Source: a virus
IMG/VR virus record: IMGVR_UViG_3300027801_002517
Span: 62,001 to 126,000 of that record
Reading direction: 5' to 3' (one strand)
DNA length: 64,000 nt
A program made the position numbers and the translations under genes. This document shows, one piece after another, positions 35,472 through 42,852 of this stretch; the stretch's first letter is position 1; each line of letters starts with the position of its first letter. Below the pieces are notes generated by a model. The model did no database searches. It had not been told where the DNA came from and saw only the letters and a program-made list of their open reading frames with translations.

Positions 35472-35789
35472 TTAATTAGGGCTTGGGCCTAAAGAAATCT
35501 TATCAGCAAAAATACTGCATGAGGTACGCATGTTGCTTTCGCTATCTTCATATTCTTCCACCTTAAGAGGACCAAGAACTGAAACAATACGACCCTTAGT
35601 CAGCTTATCATTCAGATTCTCTGCCATCTTACCAAAACACAACACATTTAGGAAGGTGGTTTCTTCCTCTTGTCCACGATAGCTATTAATAGCTATTCGA
35701 AATTTGGACATTGCAACACCCTTTTGAGTCTGAGAATACTCAGCGTCACGGGTCAACCGTCCACAACCATTAAAACAATTTACATTCAT
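35472..35789 (-). CDS. ssb: single-stranded DNA-binding protein (OB fold)
   Basis: A 105-residue SSB-like protein: MNVNCFNGCGRLTRDAEY is the first OB strand, KFRIAINSYRG the second, TFLNVLCFGKMAENL the third with the conserved aromatic region, KGRIVSVLGPLKVEEYED the fourth. It has no acidic C-terminal tail. It differs from the shorter SSB-like protein at 6.1 kb, so the phage has two OB-fold ssDNA-binding candidates. Confidence 0.8.
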   Translation of the reverse strand: MNVNCFNGCGRLTRDAEYSQTQKGVAMSKFRIAINSYRGQEEETTFLNVLCFGKMAENLNDKLTKGRIVSVLGPLKVEEYEDSESNMRTSCSIFADKISLGPSPN

Positions 35790-35809
35790 TCCTAGCTCTC
35801 CTAATCAAT

Positions 35810-36130
35810 CTAGCGGCTATTAACATTCGACAAGATTCTACCACGGACAACCTGAGCATTACCACGATTGGTACGGCTATGCGTTGCATCATACACATGC
35901 TGAGTAAAACTTCGAGGAAGACCAAGTGCTGAACCAGCCTTCATGGTTTCCTTCTTGTTATTACTGAAAGTCCCAAGACCCTTCTTGTGAGCTACAGCAG
36001 TAACAGGATTAAAAGTTTCACCCCTATCATTACCACGAGTTTTCGTAGCAGTAATAGTTGAATCTTCCATACCCCAACGATAACACTGAGGAAGATTGTT
36101 CAGTGTTTCATAAAAATCGCTTCTATCCAT
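35810..36130 (-). CDS. hypothetical basic protein
   Basis: A 106-residue protein (start MDRSDFYETLNN, with AGGAGAG upstream). It is rich in Arg, Thr and Gly (TATKTRGNDRGETFNPVTAV) and ends with RTNRGNAQVVRGRIL. A longer in-frame reading upstream would cross a terminator hairpin, so I reject it. Possibly a nucleic-acid-binding or packaged protein. Confidence 0.55.
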   Translation of the reverse strand: MDRSDFYETLNNLPQCYRWGMEDSTITATKTRGNDRGETFNPVTAVAHKKGLGTFSNNKKETMKAGSALGLPRSFTQHVYDATHSRTNRGNAQVVRGRILSNVNSR

Positions 36131-36144
36131 CTTAACTCTCCTAA

Positions 36145-36180
36145 CAAAAAACATTAAAAACAAACTCCCACAGTGGGAAT
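36145..36180 (-). terminator. probable intrinsic terminator
   Basis: A short palindrome TCCCACTGTGGGA is followed on the minus strand by GTTTGTTTTTAATG and a further T run. It lies just after the stop of the coiled-coil gene. Confidence 0.5.
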
Positions 36181-36182
36181 TA

Positions 36183-36374
36183 TCATTCAGACTCAGCACC
36201 TTCAACTACCTCCTCATTTGTTTGGTCAGCTTGCAAGGTCTGCAATCCTTCATTTAAGTATTCAACCATTCTTTCTTTTTCTGAATTCAATTCAGCAATC
36301 TTCTGGTCAATTACTTGAACTTCTCTTTGCACATTCAACAGGTGGGCTTCCGCCATTTCTCGTTCGCTTGGCAT
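36183..36374 (-). CDS. small coiled-coil protein
   Basis: A 63-residue protein dominated by a coiled coil (LLNVQREVQVIDQKIAELNS) with an acidic C-terminus (QTNEEVVEGAESE). AAGGAGAAG precedes the ATG. It could be a scaffold or adaptor. No family recognised. Confidence 0.55.
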   Translation of the reverse strand: MPSEREMAEAHLLNVQREVQVIDQKIAELNSEKERMVEYLNEGLQTLQADQTNEEVVEGAESE

Positions 36375-36402
36375 TTCTTCTCCTTAGTGAGGTAGTATAC
36401 TA

Positions 36403-36431
36403 ATTATAGCACACTGGAACAATAAAGTTAA
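36403..36431 (-). promoter_or_regulatory. sigma-70-like promoter candidate
   Basis: A TATAAT -10 hexamer is separated by 17 bp from TTAACT on the minus strand, 28 bp upstream of the coiled-coil gene. The -35 match is only moderate. Confidence 0.45.
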
Positions 36432-36482
36432 GTACTTTATTTAAGATTATTTGTAATTTGATAAAATATTCAACCATTGTGG

Positions 36483-36920
36483 TTAGGGTGATACATCATA
36501 TTCTATGACATACACTTCTGCTTCTTCAAACATCTTGCGAGATATCTCAAAGTCTTCCTGCCATCTCTTGTTATCTGATTTAAAAGAAATCACCCTACTG
36601 ATGCCAGATTGAATAATCATACCAGCACATACAGAACAAGGCAAGAAAGGATAAGTATAAATATGACAATGTTTAACATCTGTATTAGCAAAAAGCAAGG
36701 CATTTCTTTCCGCATGTACAATCATTTTGTATTTTTCTTCTCGATCATCCAACCTTTCGTCGTCTGCTACGCCTTTTGGGAAACCATTGTATCCCACAGA
36801 TACAACACGTTTATCATCATCCACAATTATAGCACCAACTTTAGTCGAAGGATCTTTAGACCAAGTAGAAGCATTCTGAGCCATTTCTAAGAATCTCATA
36901 TCCCATCTCTTAAGAATCAT
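36483..36920 (-). CDS. dCMP deaminase
   Basis: A 145-residue zinc deaminase. VHAERNALLFA holds the zinc-binding His and catalytic Glu, and PFLPCSVCAGMIIQSG the PCxxC zinc cysteines. DPSTKVGAIIVDDD and SVGYNGFPKGV are conserved N-terminal regions of dCMP deaminases. It converts dCMP to dUMP, the substrate for ThyX. The stop is followed by a strong leftward gene arrangement with the cytidylyltransferase gene overlapping by 4 bp. Confidence 0.92.
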   Translation of the reverse strand: MILKRWDMRFLEMAQNASTWSKDPSTKVGAIIVDDDKRVVSVGYNGFPKGVADDERLDDREEKYKMIVHAERNALLFANTDVKHCHIYTYPFLPCSVCAGMIIQSGISRVISFKSDNKRWQEDFEISRKMFEEAEVYVIEYDVSP

Positions 36921-37420
36921 AGTTTAAATTCCTTGAGAACTTTATCAATTTTCTTAAGCTCATCTTGTGACTCTCTTTGCATTTTTGCAGCATTGTTAAT
37001 CAGAACACTGGATGACTCCGCCTTGCTTCCACCAACATTATACTCACTGGTTAACTGATGATTATTTTTAGAACAAAATTTTTCTTCTGGAGTATTGCTA
37101 TCACCTCTGTCTCCACCATTACAAAACATGAAATGATTTCTACCATTTGCTTGATTTTGAATTATAACATGCTTCAATGTTTCTAAAACACTGGAATCTT
37201 TATCACGAGATAAAACAACTTTATCAACACATCGTAAAGCAGAAACAATTCTAATTCTATCTTCTTCACTCATAAATGGGGTGCTACGCTTGACTGCAAC
37301 CTGATGATCATTATTTATAATAACAATTAACTTATCGGCTATTTTTTTCGCTGCCTCCATGTAATCTAAATGACCAACATGTAAAGGATTAAAATACCCA
37401 GATATAATTGCTATTTTCAT
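36917..37420 (-). CDS. cytidylyltransferase-like nucleotidyltransferase
   Basis: A 167-residue HxGH-superfamily nucleotidyltransferase: YFNPLHVGHLDYMEAAK carries the H-x-G-H signature, followed by KLIVIINND. RTPFMSEEDRI is replaced here by KRSTPFMSEEDRI, the equivalent of the R-x-x-x-x-x-E-R region. It resembles RfaE/HldE-C and glycerol-3-phosphate cytidylyltransferases. Candidate role: activating a sugar or polyol for the phage glycosyltransferases. Substrate unknown. Confidence 0.75.
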   Translation of the reverse strand: MKIAIISGYFNPLHVGHLDYMEAAKKIADKLIVIINNDHQVAVKRSTPFMSEEDRIRIVSALRCVDKVVLSRDKDSSVLETLKHVIIQNQANGRNHFMFCNGGDRGDSNTPEEKFCSKNNHQLTSEYNVGGSKAESSSVLINNAAKMQRESQDELKKIDKVLKEFKL

Positions 37421-37662
37421 TTTTTCTTCTTTCTTTTACCAGATTGTTCAATCTTACCAATGAAACAATAGTAACATAAAGGCTCAGGTAAGAAATCGAA
37501 AACTCTTTTAAAATGTCTTACAGTACCATTCCTATCTCTTAGCATATAATGTTCTACTTCTCTACCTTTAGCACCTAATTCAGAACCATGAGTAAAAATT
37601 TCTCCACCGTATCGAAGCTTAAGAATAAAAGCCCAACAATAACAATTCCCAACGCAGTACAT
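37417..37662 (-). CDS. hypothetical Cys-rich small protein
   Basis: A roughly 81-residue protein (start MYCVGNCYCW with GGAG upstream). It has two Cys clusters (CVGNCYCW and LCYYCF), a His motif EVEHYMLRDR and a basic tail KRKKKK. It overlaps the cytidylyltransferase gene by 4 bp. Possibly metal-binding; no family recognised. Confidence 0.5.
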   Translation of the reverse strand: MYCVGNCYCWAFILKLRYGGEIFTHGSELGAKGREVEHYMLRDRNGTVRHFKRVFDFLPEPLCYYCFIGKIEQSGKRKKKK

Positions 37663-37663
37663 C

Positions 37664-37909
37664 CTATGTATCTCCATCCAAATATTCGTAGAATCGATCC
37701 ATGAGTCTATCGTAAGTATTAGAGTTCCTCAAGCTCCCTGCTATAGTCTTGTAAAGTTTCTTAGGGAATAAGATCATACCATGTTGCTCAAACTTGTCAA
37801 TAGGTATTTGCTTTATTTCTTGAGAATCTTTACACACAACCATCTTTTTGATTTTTGGTTTTAGCTGAACTGTCCAATCTTCAATGCTAACCTTAAATCC
37901 TTTAGCCAT
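37664..37909 (-). CDS. hypothetical protein
   Basis: An 81-residue basic protein (MAKGFKVSIEDW start, AGGGGAG site). It contains KPKIKKMVVCKD and a C-terminal helical part (NTYDRLMDRFYEYLDG). A longer reading frame upstream of this ATG would overlap the small membrane protein gene and is less likely. Confidence 0.5.
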   Translation of the reverse strand: MAKGFKVSIEDWTVQLKPKIKKMVVCKDSQEIKQIPIDKFEQHGMILFPKKLYKTIAGSLRNSNTYDRLMDRFYEYLDGDT

Positions 37910-37920
37910 ACACTCCCCTG

Positions 37921-38055
37921 TTAACCATATAAATAAGTAATTACCAATGCAATTCCACAAATAATAAAAGTAAATGTGATACCAATCCCCAACCCAAATA
38001 TCATCATCATAATATATTGATCAAGTATTCTTTGTATCTTTTCTGGCTTTGGCAT
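37921..38055 (-). CDS. small membrane protein (44 aa)
   Basis: A 44-residue protein beginning MPKPEKIQRILDQY, then a single long hydrophobic helix (MMMIFGLGIGITFTFIICGI). The in-frame extension upstream runs into the tmRNA, so this ATG (26 codons in) is the only sensible start. The position just downstream of the tmRNA gene is tight, about 20 bp. Confidence 0.5.
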   Translation of the reverse strand: MPKPEKIQRILDQYIMMMIFGLGIGITFTFIICGIALVITYLYG

Positions 38056-38074
38056 ATTAGGCTCCCGTAAAGAG

Positions 38075-38341
38075 TGGAGATGGGGGGAATCGAACCCCCG
38101 TCCTGTATAACCACAAATAATAATCTCATTCACATGTTTAGCCTCTAAGAGGCGATCTCAGCTTATACGACAGTATATCCAGCTTGGGTTTACAGGGTGC
38201 TAGACAACCCCTACTGCTACGCAGCGAGTGCAAAACTAGTAGTTTTAGCATCTATTGTTTAGTCAGCTTTTTACGAGGCCCACTGACCAACCTCGACATG
38301 CGATCATTACCATTAATTATCAGTCAATTCCAGTCATCCCC
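38075..38341 (-). ncRNA. ssrA: transfer-messenger RNA (tmRNA)
   Basis: A 267-nt tmRNA. The 5' GGGGATGACTGG and 3' CATCTCCA ends form the acceptor stem, with a T arm GGACGGGGGTTCGATTCCCC typical of tmRNA. The tag reading frame runs from a GCT resume codon at 38249 to TAG at 38217 and encodes AKTTSFALAA, ending in the ALAA degradation signal. AATAGAT precedes the resume codon as in known tmRNAs. The 3' CCA is not encoded. The tmRNA tags nascent peptides on stalled ribosomes for proteolysis. Pseudoknot regions downstream of the tag contain AACATGTGAATG and paired stems. Phage tmRNAs are rare but documented. Confidence 0.95.
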
Positions 38342-38342
38342 A

Positions 38343-38960
38343 TTATAATTGTTCTTGTTTAAACCATAAATCAAAATCTTGTTGTTTTAAAATGATTCCG
38401 GGTTTTCCTCCCATATATGGAATCTTCTGGATATTTCCCATATCCATATTTGTCTGTAGGAATACATCTACTGTATCAGGCCACATAATTCCCCATTTTA
38501 GTTGATTCGCTTTTGATTCAATCAACTCAATATAGTTTTCTAAATTATAATCTTTTGGTTTTTTAAGGTTTGTACCACAATTGACAGAATTATAAATAAA
38601 GAGAATAGCGGCATCTTCTTTAATGTATGCTTTTAGGTCATTAACCTTGAGCGTAAATTTCCCTGCCGTTGGAACCCACTTCATTTCTAAGGGTAAGTCT
38701 TTAACAGCAACGCGATTGAAATGATGAACCGCCAAATCGATATCAACCATGAAGTCAGCACCAGCAGTATTGGTGCCTGTCTCTACATATTCACCATCAT
38801 TACCGATACCATTATCTCTTACGTTAGATAATACAATATCATTGCGACTATTGCAAATAGAAACCCATTTATCGAAGAAATATTTTTCAACCATTGTACC
38901 AAACTTGATGTCCTTTTTGAAGGTACTCTTGGTTCTGTTATCAAATCTTTTATCTGTCAT
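38343..38960 (-). CDS. putative PD-(D/E)XK endonuclease
   Basis: A roughly 205-residue protein (start MTDKRFDNRTKS just after a terminator). GADFMVDIDLAVHHF and LPLEMKWVP at about residues 75-115 could be the D-...-E-x-K core of a nuclease; KFTLKVNDLKAYIKED follows as in small restriction-like folds. C-terminal region contains WGIMWPDTVDVF. The call rests on these motifs alone. It lies beside the tmRNA. Confidence 0.45.
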   Translation of the reverse strand: MTDKRFDNRTKSTFKKDIKFGTMVEKYFFDKWVSICNSRNDIVLSNVRDNGIGNDGEYVETGTNTAGADFMVDIDLAVHHFNRVAVKDLPLEMKWVPTAGKFTLKVNDLKAYIKEDAAILFIYNSVNCGTNLKKPKDYNLENYIELIESKANQLKWGIMWPDTVDVFLQTNMDMGNIQKIPYMGGKPGIILKQQDFDLWFKQEQL

Positions 38961-38988
38961 AATCAAAAGCCGGGCCGAAGCCCGGCTC
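38961..38988 (-). terminator. intrinsic terminator with UUCG-type loop
   Basis: AGCCGGGC-TTCG-GCCCGGCT forms an eight-bp GC-rich stem with a very stable tetraloop, followed by TTTGATT on the minus strand. It ends the unit of the exported protein gene. Confidence 0.88.
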
Positions 38989-38999
38989 AACTCCTTTAA

Positions 39000-39350
39000 C
39001 TATCTAATACGGCGATAAAAACCAGGACGATAATACCAACGAGGTCGTCGGTATTCATAAGTACGAGGCTCTGGGAGACAAATGGGAGTCTTGAATGGAG
39101 CTGCTACAGCAGAACCGATTCCATGTACTATACCTGAAGTAGTATTGTACACATAATCTCCTGTCGCCCTAAAGATATCGCATGGAGCAATACAATGGAA
39201 TCTCCTAACTCGTGGTCCACAACAATCCGTTGGTGCAGCAATTTCTGTAAATGCAGGATCTGGATATGGCTCTAGAGTCGGCTCTGCCGATTCTCCCGCC
39301 ATAACTGATGACCCCACAACACAACACAACGCGAAAATACAGTTTCTCAT
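39000..39350 (-). CDS. exported Cys/Tyr/Arg-rich protein
   Basis: A 116-residue exported protein: MRNCIFALCCVVGSSVMAGE is signal-like, and the mature part has cysteine pairs (DCCGPRVRRFHC, CIAPCDIF) and a basic aromatic C-terminus (YRRPRWYYRPGFYRR). Related composition appears in the exported proteins at 21.1, 43.5 and 57.7 kb. It starts immediately after the nuclease stop, on the same strand. Confidence 0.6.
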   Translation of the reverse strand: MRNCIFALCCVVGSSVMAGESAEPTLEPYPDPAFTEIAAPTDCCGPRVRRFHCIAPCDIFRATGDYVYNTTSGIVHGIGSAVAAPFKTPICLPEPRTYEYRRPRWYYRPGFYRRIR

Positions 39351-39812
39351 TTACTTACCTTTCTTGGTCTTAGTAGCGAAACCTTCCTGTACCATAACTT
39401 CTGATACATTTTCTAATTTACCATCCCCATCCAGATCTTTCCAAAGGAAAGCAAGAACCCGTCCAAAGGTAAAGGAATCTTGAATTCTCTCTGTCATAGG
39501 AATTTCTATAATTATTTTATCGTCTTCGGCGAGCAAAGACTTTAGATATTCTTTAGATTTTAAACCAAGTTCCTTTTCTTCTATATCCTTGGTGCGTACC
39601 TCTGGTGCCCAACAGTCAAGCATTCGTACACGGATTTGTTTTTGAATACTAACCACTACTGTATCACCATCATAAACTTCTTCAACTACAGCACTTGTAG
39701 TTAAATTTTGTTCAGGTTGATTACTCGCAGCAGCTATAACCCAAAATAAATTAGTTGCTACTAATGTAATTAATATACTTAATTGATTTTTTCTATCAAA
39801 GAATTTTTTCAT
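39351..39812 (-). CDS. staphylococcal-nuclease-like (SNase) membrane-anchored nuclease
   Basis: A roughly 153-residue protein with one N-terminal hydrophobic segment (LSILITLVATNLFWVIAAA) and an SNase domain: VYDGDTVVV (first Asp), VRMLDCWAPEVR (Arg and Glu of the active site region) and FTFGRVLAFLW (second Arg region). The DLDGDG segment may bind calcium. Anchored or exported phage nucleases may degrade host or competitor DNA at the envelope. I use the ATG overlapping the upstream stop as ATGA. Confidence 0.8.
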   Translation of the reverse strand: MKKFFDRKNQLSILITLVATNLFWVIAAASNQPEQNLTTSAVVEEVYDGDTVVVSIQKQIRVRMLDCWAPEVRTKDIEEKELGLKSKEYLKSLLAEDDKIIIEIPMTERIQDSFTFGRVLAFLWKDLDGDGKLENVSEVMVQEGFATKTKKGK

Positions 39813-40195
39813 GATGTCCAATACTGATAATAAAAGTCTATAACTGATTTAAATATATTTGCTCGAAAGCCTCCTGCAGATGGACCCCCTGAATATGTTA
39901 TATAGTAAAAGAGCCATAACTGAAAAAAGAAAATAAAAGGTATAACTACCCTGAATTTATTTTTGACCAAAAAACACATTAATAATACAGATAATAGCGT
40001 ACCAATCATTTTAGCCTTGATGAAGCTATAAACACCATAATTATTGATTATATACAATCCCATAGGATTTTGTTCTGATTCAGGTAGTAACTCTGCGTGG
40101 ATAAGACTTAAAGTATTATCATAAGCTGAAATTATACCTATAGCTAATATCATACTCAAATATACCAACTTGGTGCTGGTATCGTTAGTATTCAT
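39809..40195 (-). CDS. polytopic membrane protein
   Basis: A 128-residue membrane protein with about three hydrophobic segments (KLVYLSMILAIGIISAY, then MIGTLLSVLLMCFLV and VVIPFIFFFQLWLFYYI). A Pro/Glu loop (LLPESEQNPMGLYI) separates the first two. No transporter motif seen. It is coupled to the SNase gene. Confidence 0.6.
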   Translation of the reverse strand: MNTNDTSTKLVYLSMILAIGIISAYDNTLSLIHAELLPESEQNPMGLYIINNYGVYSFIKAKMIGTLLSVLLMCFLVKNKFRVVIPFIFFFQLWLFYYITYSGGPSAGGFRANIFKSVIDFYYQYWTS

Positions 40196-40243
40196 TATGT
40201 ACCCCCAAGTGTTAAAAAATGATTTACACTTGGTTTATACACT

Positions 40244-40450
40244 TCATTCATCTTCCCAATCAAACTCTGCGAGCTGTTCATTACTAGCATTATATGTTTC
40301 AATAACATTAAAATCCTCTTCCTCCCACCACGATGTGTGTTCAGGATAGTAGTCCTCTGTGAGATCAAAATCCTCAATCAACCCTTGTGGTTGGGGGAGT
40401 ACAAACTTGCCCACTACGACATGAGAATCATTAATTGCATTAAAAGACAT
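40244..40450 (-). CDS. acidic small hypothetical protein
   Basis: A 68-residue acidic protein (MSFNAINDSHV start; an ATG nine codons upstream is possible). Its DEWEE-type C-terminus (FDWEDE) and aromatic acidic core (YYPEHTSWWEEEDF) are unusual. Its first 18 codons contain the second copy of the 42-bp repeat, read as VVVGKFVLPQPQGLI, whereas the thioredoxin gene reads the same DNA in another frame. Confidence 0.45.
   Translation of the reverse strand: MSFNAINDSHVVVGKFVLPQPQGLIEDFDLTEDYYPEHTSWWEEEDFNVIETYNASNEQLAEFDWEDE
40381..40422. repeat. 42-bp dispersed repeat, copy 2
   Basis: Partner of the copy inside the thioredoxin gene at 27.9 kb; three mismatches over 42 bp and same orientation. 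The codon frame differs between the copies. Confidence 0.85.
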
Positions 40451-40494
40451 AAGTAAAAACTCTTCCTGTAAATTCATTATAAAACCTAAAACAA

Positions 40495-40566
40495 TGGGAA
40501 TGCCCAGATTCGAACTGGAATCAAATGTTTAGAAGACATTTATGTTATCCGTTACACTACATTCCC
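40495..40566 (-). tRNA. tRNA-Arg (UCU)
   Basis: Cloverleaf: acceptor GGGAATG/CATTCCC, anticodon stem AATGT/ACATT with loop CTTCTAA (anticodon TCT), T arm around TTCGAAT. Discriminator A and no encoded CCA. It reads AGA codons, which suit the AT-rich coding of this phage. Confidence 0.9.
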
Positions 40567-40605
40567 CAATTAATATTATAGTTGAGTCATTGGTAATGTG
40601 AAGGG

Positions 40606-41550
40606 TTATTCTGAAAAATCTCCATAAAATGTGGTAACATTTTTTTGCCAATATTGATTTAAACCAGTTACATCACGGGAATCATCTAAGGGACAGTAAA
40701 CATTCCCTAAAAAATTAATATATTCCTGAATATCTTCAGTGTCTCCACCGTGTTGTTCATATCTATCCCAGTTTTTCTGTACAGTGGCGGCACACCAACC
40801 AGCCTGAGATCTATATGTAGGATCTACATCGGGATGTAAAATACCATACTCTCTACCTTCAGCACCATTTTCTGCATACCTAATAGCCGCCACAAGAGGT
40901 GCTAATTTAGTATGGAGATCTGGTCTAATATTTGATTCAATAGCTTCACAGAAATCTCCTAAGCCATCTGTGCCATCCTTGTCTTGCAATTTTTGTTCAA
41001 ATGTTACTAATATTGAATTTGGACTAGGAAGTTTTACTTTAGGTTTATCTTCTGTGCCTTCATCTTCATCTGCATATCTCATCTTCAGTAATGTATATTT
41101 TAACTTGTCGTGCTGAATTGTTAGACCATAAGTAAGTCTTTTAATCTGCGTGGCAATTTCTTTTGCATCATAAATAGCATCTGATATTTGATATACTGTA
41201 TCCTCATCAGGTAAATCTATCCAATCAGGATTTTTTTCTCTTTCAAGAGGCCAAAGGGAAGTACACTCAGGACAAAGAAATCCCTGTTTGTCATCTGAGT
41301 TATGACTGTCTTGATAGTGGGTAAATCTCATAAGCAAATCTGAATTATAAAAAATCACATTAGTGGCATTTTCAAGTTCTTTATAGATCTGTTCATTACC
41401 ATCGTGTAAGGATTGCTGGTTAACATACCTGTCATCACATCTTTGTAAAAAGAGATAGAGATTTACAAGGATCATAATCAATAATGATAACTGCAAACAT
41501 CTAAATTCAACTTTATGTCGGCCTGTTTTAGTTTCTTGTTCTTTAGTCAT
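40606..41550 (-). CDS. membrane-anchored lysozyme-like protein
   Basis: A 314-residue protein with one N-terminal transmembrane segment (LQLSLLIMILVNLYLFLQ) and a C-terminal muramidase-like domain: VAAIRYAENGAEGREYGILH with the catalytic-type Glu, AGWCAATVQKNWDRY, INFLGNVYC. The middle holds a charged helical region and CPECTSLWP, a possible zinc or disulfide motif. It is a candidate for host-cell lysis or for a cell-wall enzyme acting from the membrane. The start MTKEQETKTG is preferred to an upstream ATG. Confidence 0.6.
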   Translation of the reverse strand: MTKEQETKTGRHKVEFRCLQLSLLIMILVNLYLFLQRCDDRYVNQQSLHDGNEQIYKELENATNVIFYNSDLLMRFTHYQDSHNSDDKQGFLCPECTSLWPLEREKNPDWIDLPDEDTVYQISDAIYDAKEIATQIKRLTYGLTIQHDKLKYTLLKMRYADEDEGTEDKPKVKLPSPNSILVTFEQKLQDKDGTDGLGDFCEAIESNIRPDLHTKLAPLVAAIRYAENGAEGREYGILHPDVDPTYRSQAGWCAATVQKNWDRYEQHGGDTEDIQEYINFLGNVYCPLDDSRDVTGLNQYWQKNVTTFYGDFSE

Positions 41551-41569
41551 AATTCCTCTTTCTATATAA

Positions 41570-41920
41570 TTATCGTCCATATTTATCTGAAAGTCTTACG
41601 ATGTCCCCTTCGTCACATTTTCCTCCTTGTATTTCATAAATTTCAAGAGCTTCGTCTCCAGTATTCTTCACCATGTGTGTTTCAGTGGGTAGAATAACAA
41701 TGTGGTCACCTTCGGAAATAGATAGTTCGGAATTATCAATAGTAATAACACCTTCTCCCGATGCAATAAACCAAAATTCCATACGTTCTTTATGATATTG
41801 TTCGGATAATTGCTGGTCGGGATCTACTATAATTCTTTTAAATACAACTTTTTTATGCTCTGGTCGATAAATATCAATATAATACCCCCAAGGCTTCTCA
41901 ATTAACTTATGCGTTGGCAC
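41570..41920 (-). CDS. cupin sugar isomerase-like protein
   Basis: A 116-residue cupin resembling the C-terminal half of mannose-6-phosphate isomerase/GDP-mannose pyrophosphorylase type II: EKPWGYYIDIY, EQYHKERMEFWFIASGEGVI (metal His/Glu), GDHIVILPTETHMVKNTG and LEIYEIQGG. I choose a GTG start (VPTHKL) with GAGGAG upstream because the ATG-initiated reading would run through the preceding gene. Probably acts on nucleotide-sugar precursors for the glycosyltransferases. Confidence 0.75.
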   Translation of the reverse strand: MPTHKLIEKPWGYYIDIYRPEHKKVVFKRIIVDPDQQLSEQYHKERMEFWFIASGEGVITIDNSELSISEGDHIVILPTETHMVKNTGDEALEIYEIQGGKCDEGDIVRLSDKYGR

Positions 41921-41921
41921 C

Positions 41922-42263
41922 TTACAACTCCTCAATACGTTTAGCCTTGTCATCAACAACAAGATCAAAATGTGGCTTTTCATCACCAACTTTTAACTCA
42001 TGAAACTTACAACCCCAACTGTTCAATTGAGTCAATGTGTGATTGCGATAATTCTTGCCAGAAGTTGAACCACGAGCTGTCCAATAAATAATTTTCCATC
42101 CCTCATCATATAGATTATTAATTTTTGCTATATTATCATGACTTGGTTCTGATAAATCATAGCGACGTTCACCAGAATAAAAACAAATTGTTTCATCAAT
42201 ATCTATAAATGCAACTTTTTGTTTGCCTTCCGGGCTAAATCTTGCTGCCTCATGAAATTCCAT
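41922..42263 (-). CDS. HAD-family hydrolase
   Basis: A 113-residue HAD-like phosphatase: KVAFIDIDETICFYSG is motif I (DxD), WKIIYWTARGS motif II and KPHFDLVVDDKAKRI motif IV. Small HADs of this type occur in capsule biosynthesis loci. Adjacent to the cupin enzyme, it suggests sugar-phosphate processing. Confidence 0.75.
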   Translation of the reverse strand: MEFHEAARFSPEGKQKVAFIDIDETICFYSGERRYDLSEPSHDNIAKINNLYDEGWKIIYWTARGSTSGKNYRNHTLTQLNSWGCKFHELKVGDEKPHFDLVVDDKAKRIEEL

Positions 42264-42264
42264 A

Positions 42265-42570
42265 TTAATCCCTTCTAATAGTTAAATCTATAATTTCTCC
42301 ACTTTCAGTTAATTCCACGAAGAAAGAATCGCTTAAATTGATAGTGGGTACTACTTTATCTTCTTGAGTATATAAAGTCCAAACATCTATTCTAAAATTA
42401 TTCTGAAAAACATTTTTAGCGTCTATTTTGAATTTATTTTTAAGAATATTTTCAGATACATTGTTAGAAATAAATTCATGCAACAATTCAGAATCTATAT
42501 TCTTGTATACTTTTTCTGGTGTATTTTTTTTATTAATTGTCTTCTTAGGTTTTTTAGGATTCTTCAACAC
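42265..42570 (-). CDS. hypothetical basic protein
   Basis: A 101-residue protein with a strongly basic start (LKNPKKPKKTINKKN) and a beta-rich C-terminal half (NNFRIDVWTLYTQEDKVV, FFVELTESGEI). It ends a few bases before the HAD gene. No family recognised. Confidence 0.5.
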   Translation of the reverse strand: MLKNPKKPKKTINKKNTPEKVYKNIDSELLHEFISNNVSENILKNKFKIDAKNVFQNNFRIDVWTLYTQEDKVVPTINLSDSFFVELTESGEIIDLTIRRD

Positions 42571-42582
42571 TTTATTTCCTTT

Positions 42583-42831
42583 TTAAGATTTATTTTTTTT
42601 CCATGAAAAAAGATTGTTCAGATATTTTTTTCGTTTGGAACAATTACATTCTTGTAATCCAAACCAATTTTTAAATCTTTCCTCGGTAATTCCAAACCTC
42701 GTAAGAGTTTCCTCTAATGCATCACCCAGTCCTGTTACTTCATTCTCTTTAGAGTTAAACTTTACACCTTTAGCATTTAATTCATTTATAACTAAATCCA
42801 TTTCGTGTCTAATTTGATTTTGGTCGCTCAT
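42583..42831 (-). CDS. small phage protein with Cys-Lys motif
   Basis: An 82-residue protein ending in FGITEERFKNWFGLQECNCS and RKKYLNNLFSW. A C-terminal CxCxKR-type motif of this form is seen in numerous phage and bacterial small proteins of unknown function. The N-terminal half is helical and polar. Confidence 0.55.
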   Translation of the reverse strand: MSDQNQIRHEMDLVINELNAKGVKFNSKENEVTGLGDALEETLTRFGITEERFKNWFGLQECNCSKRKKYLNNLFSWKKNKS

Positions 42832-42852
42832 TTATTCTCCAATCTTTATAGA

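Noticed and set aside
38021-38133. 70-codon frame that begins inside the tmRNA
   Set aside because: The 5' part is tmRNA sequence read as protein; only the 44-codon membrane protein after it is plausible.
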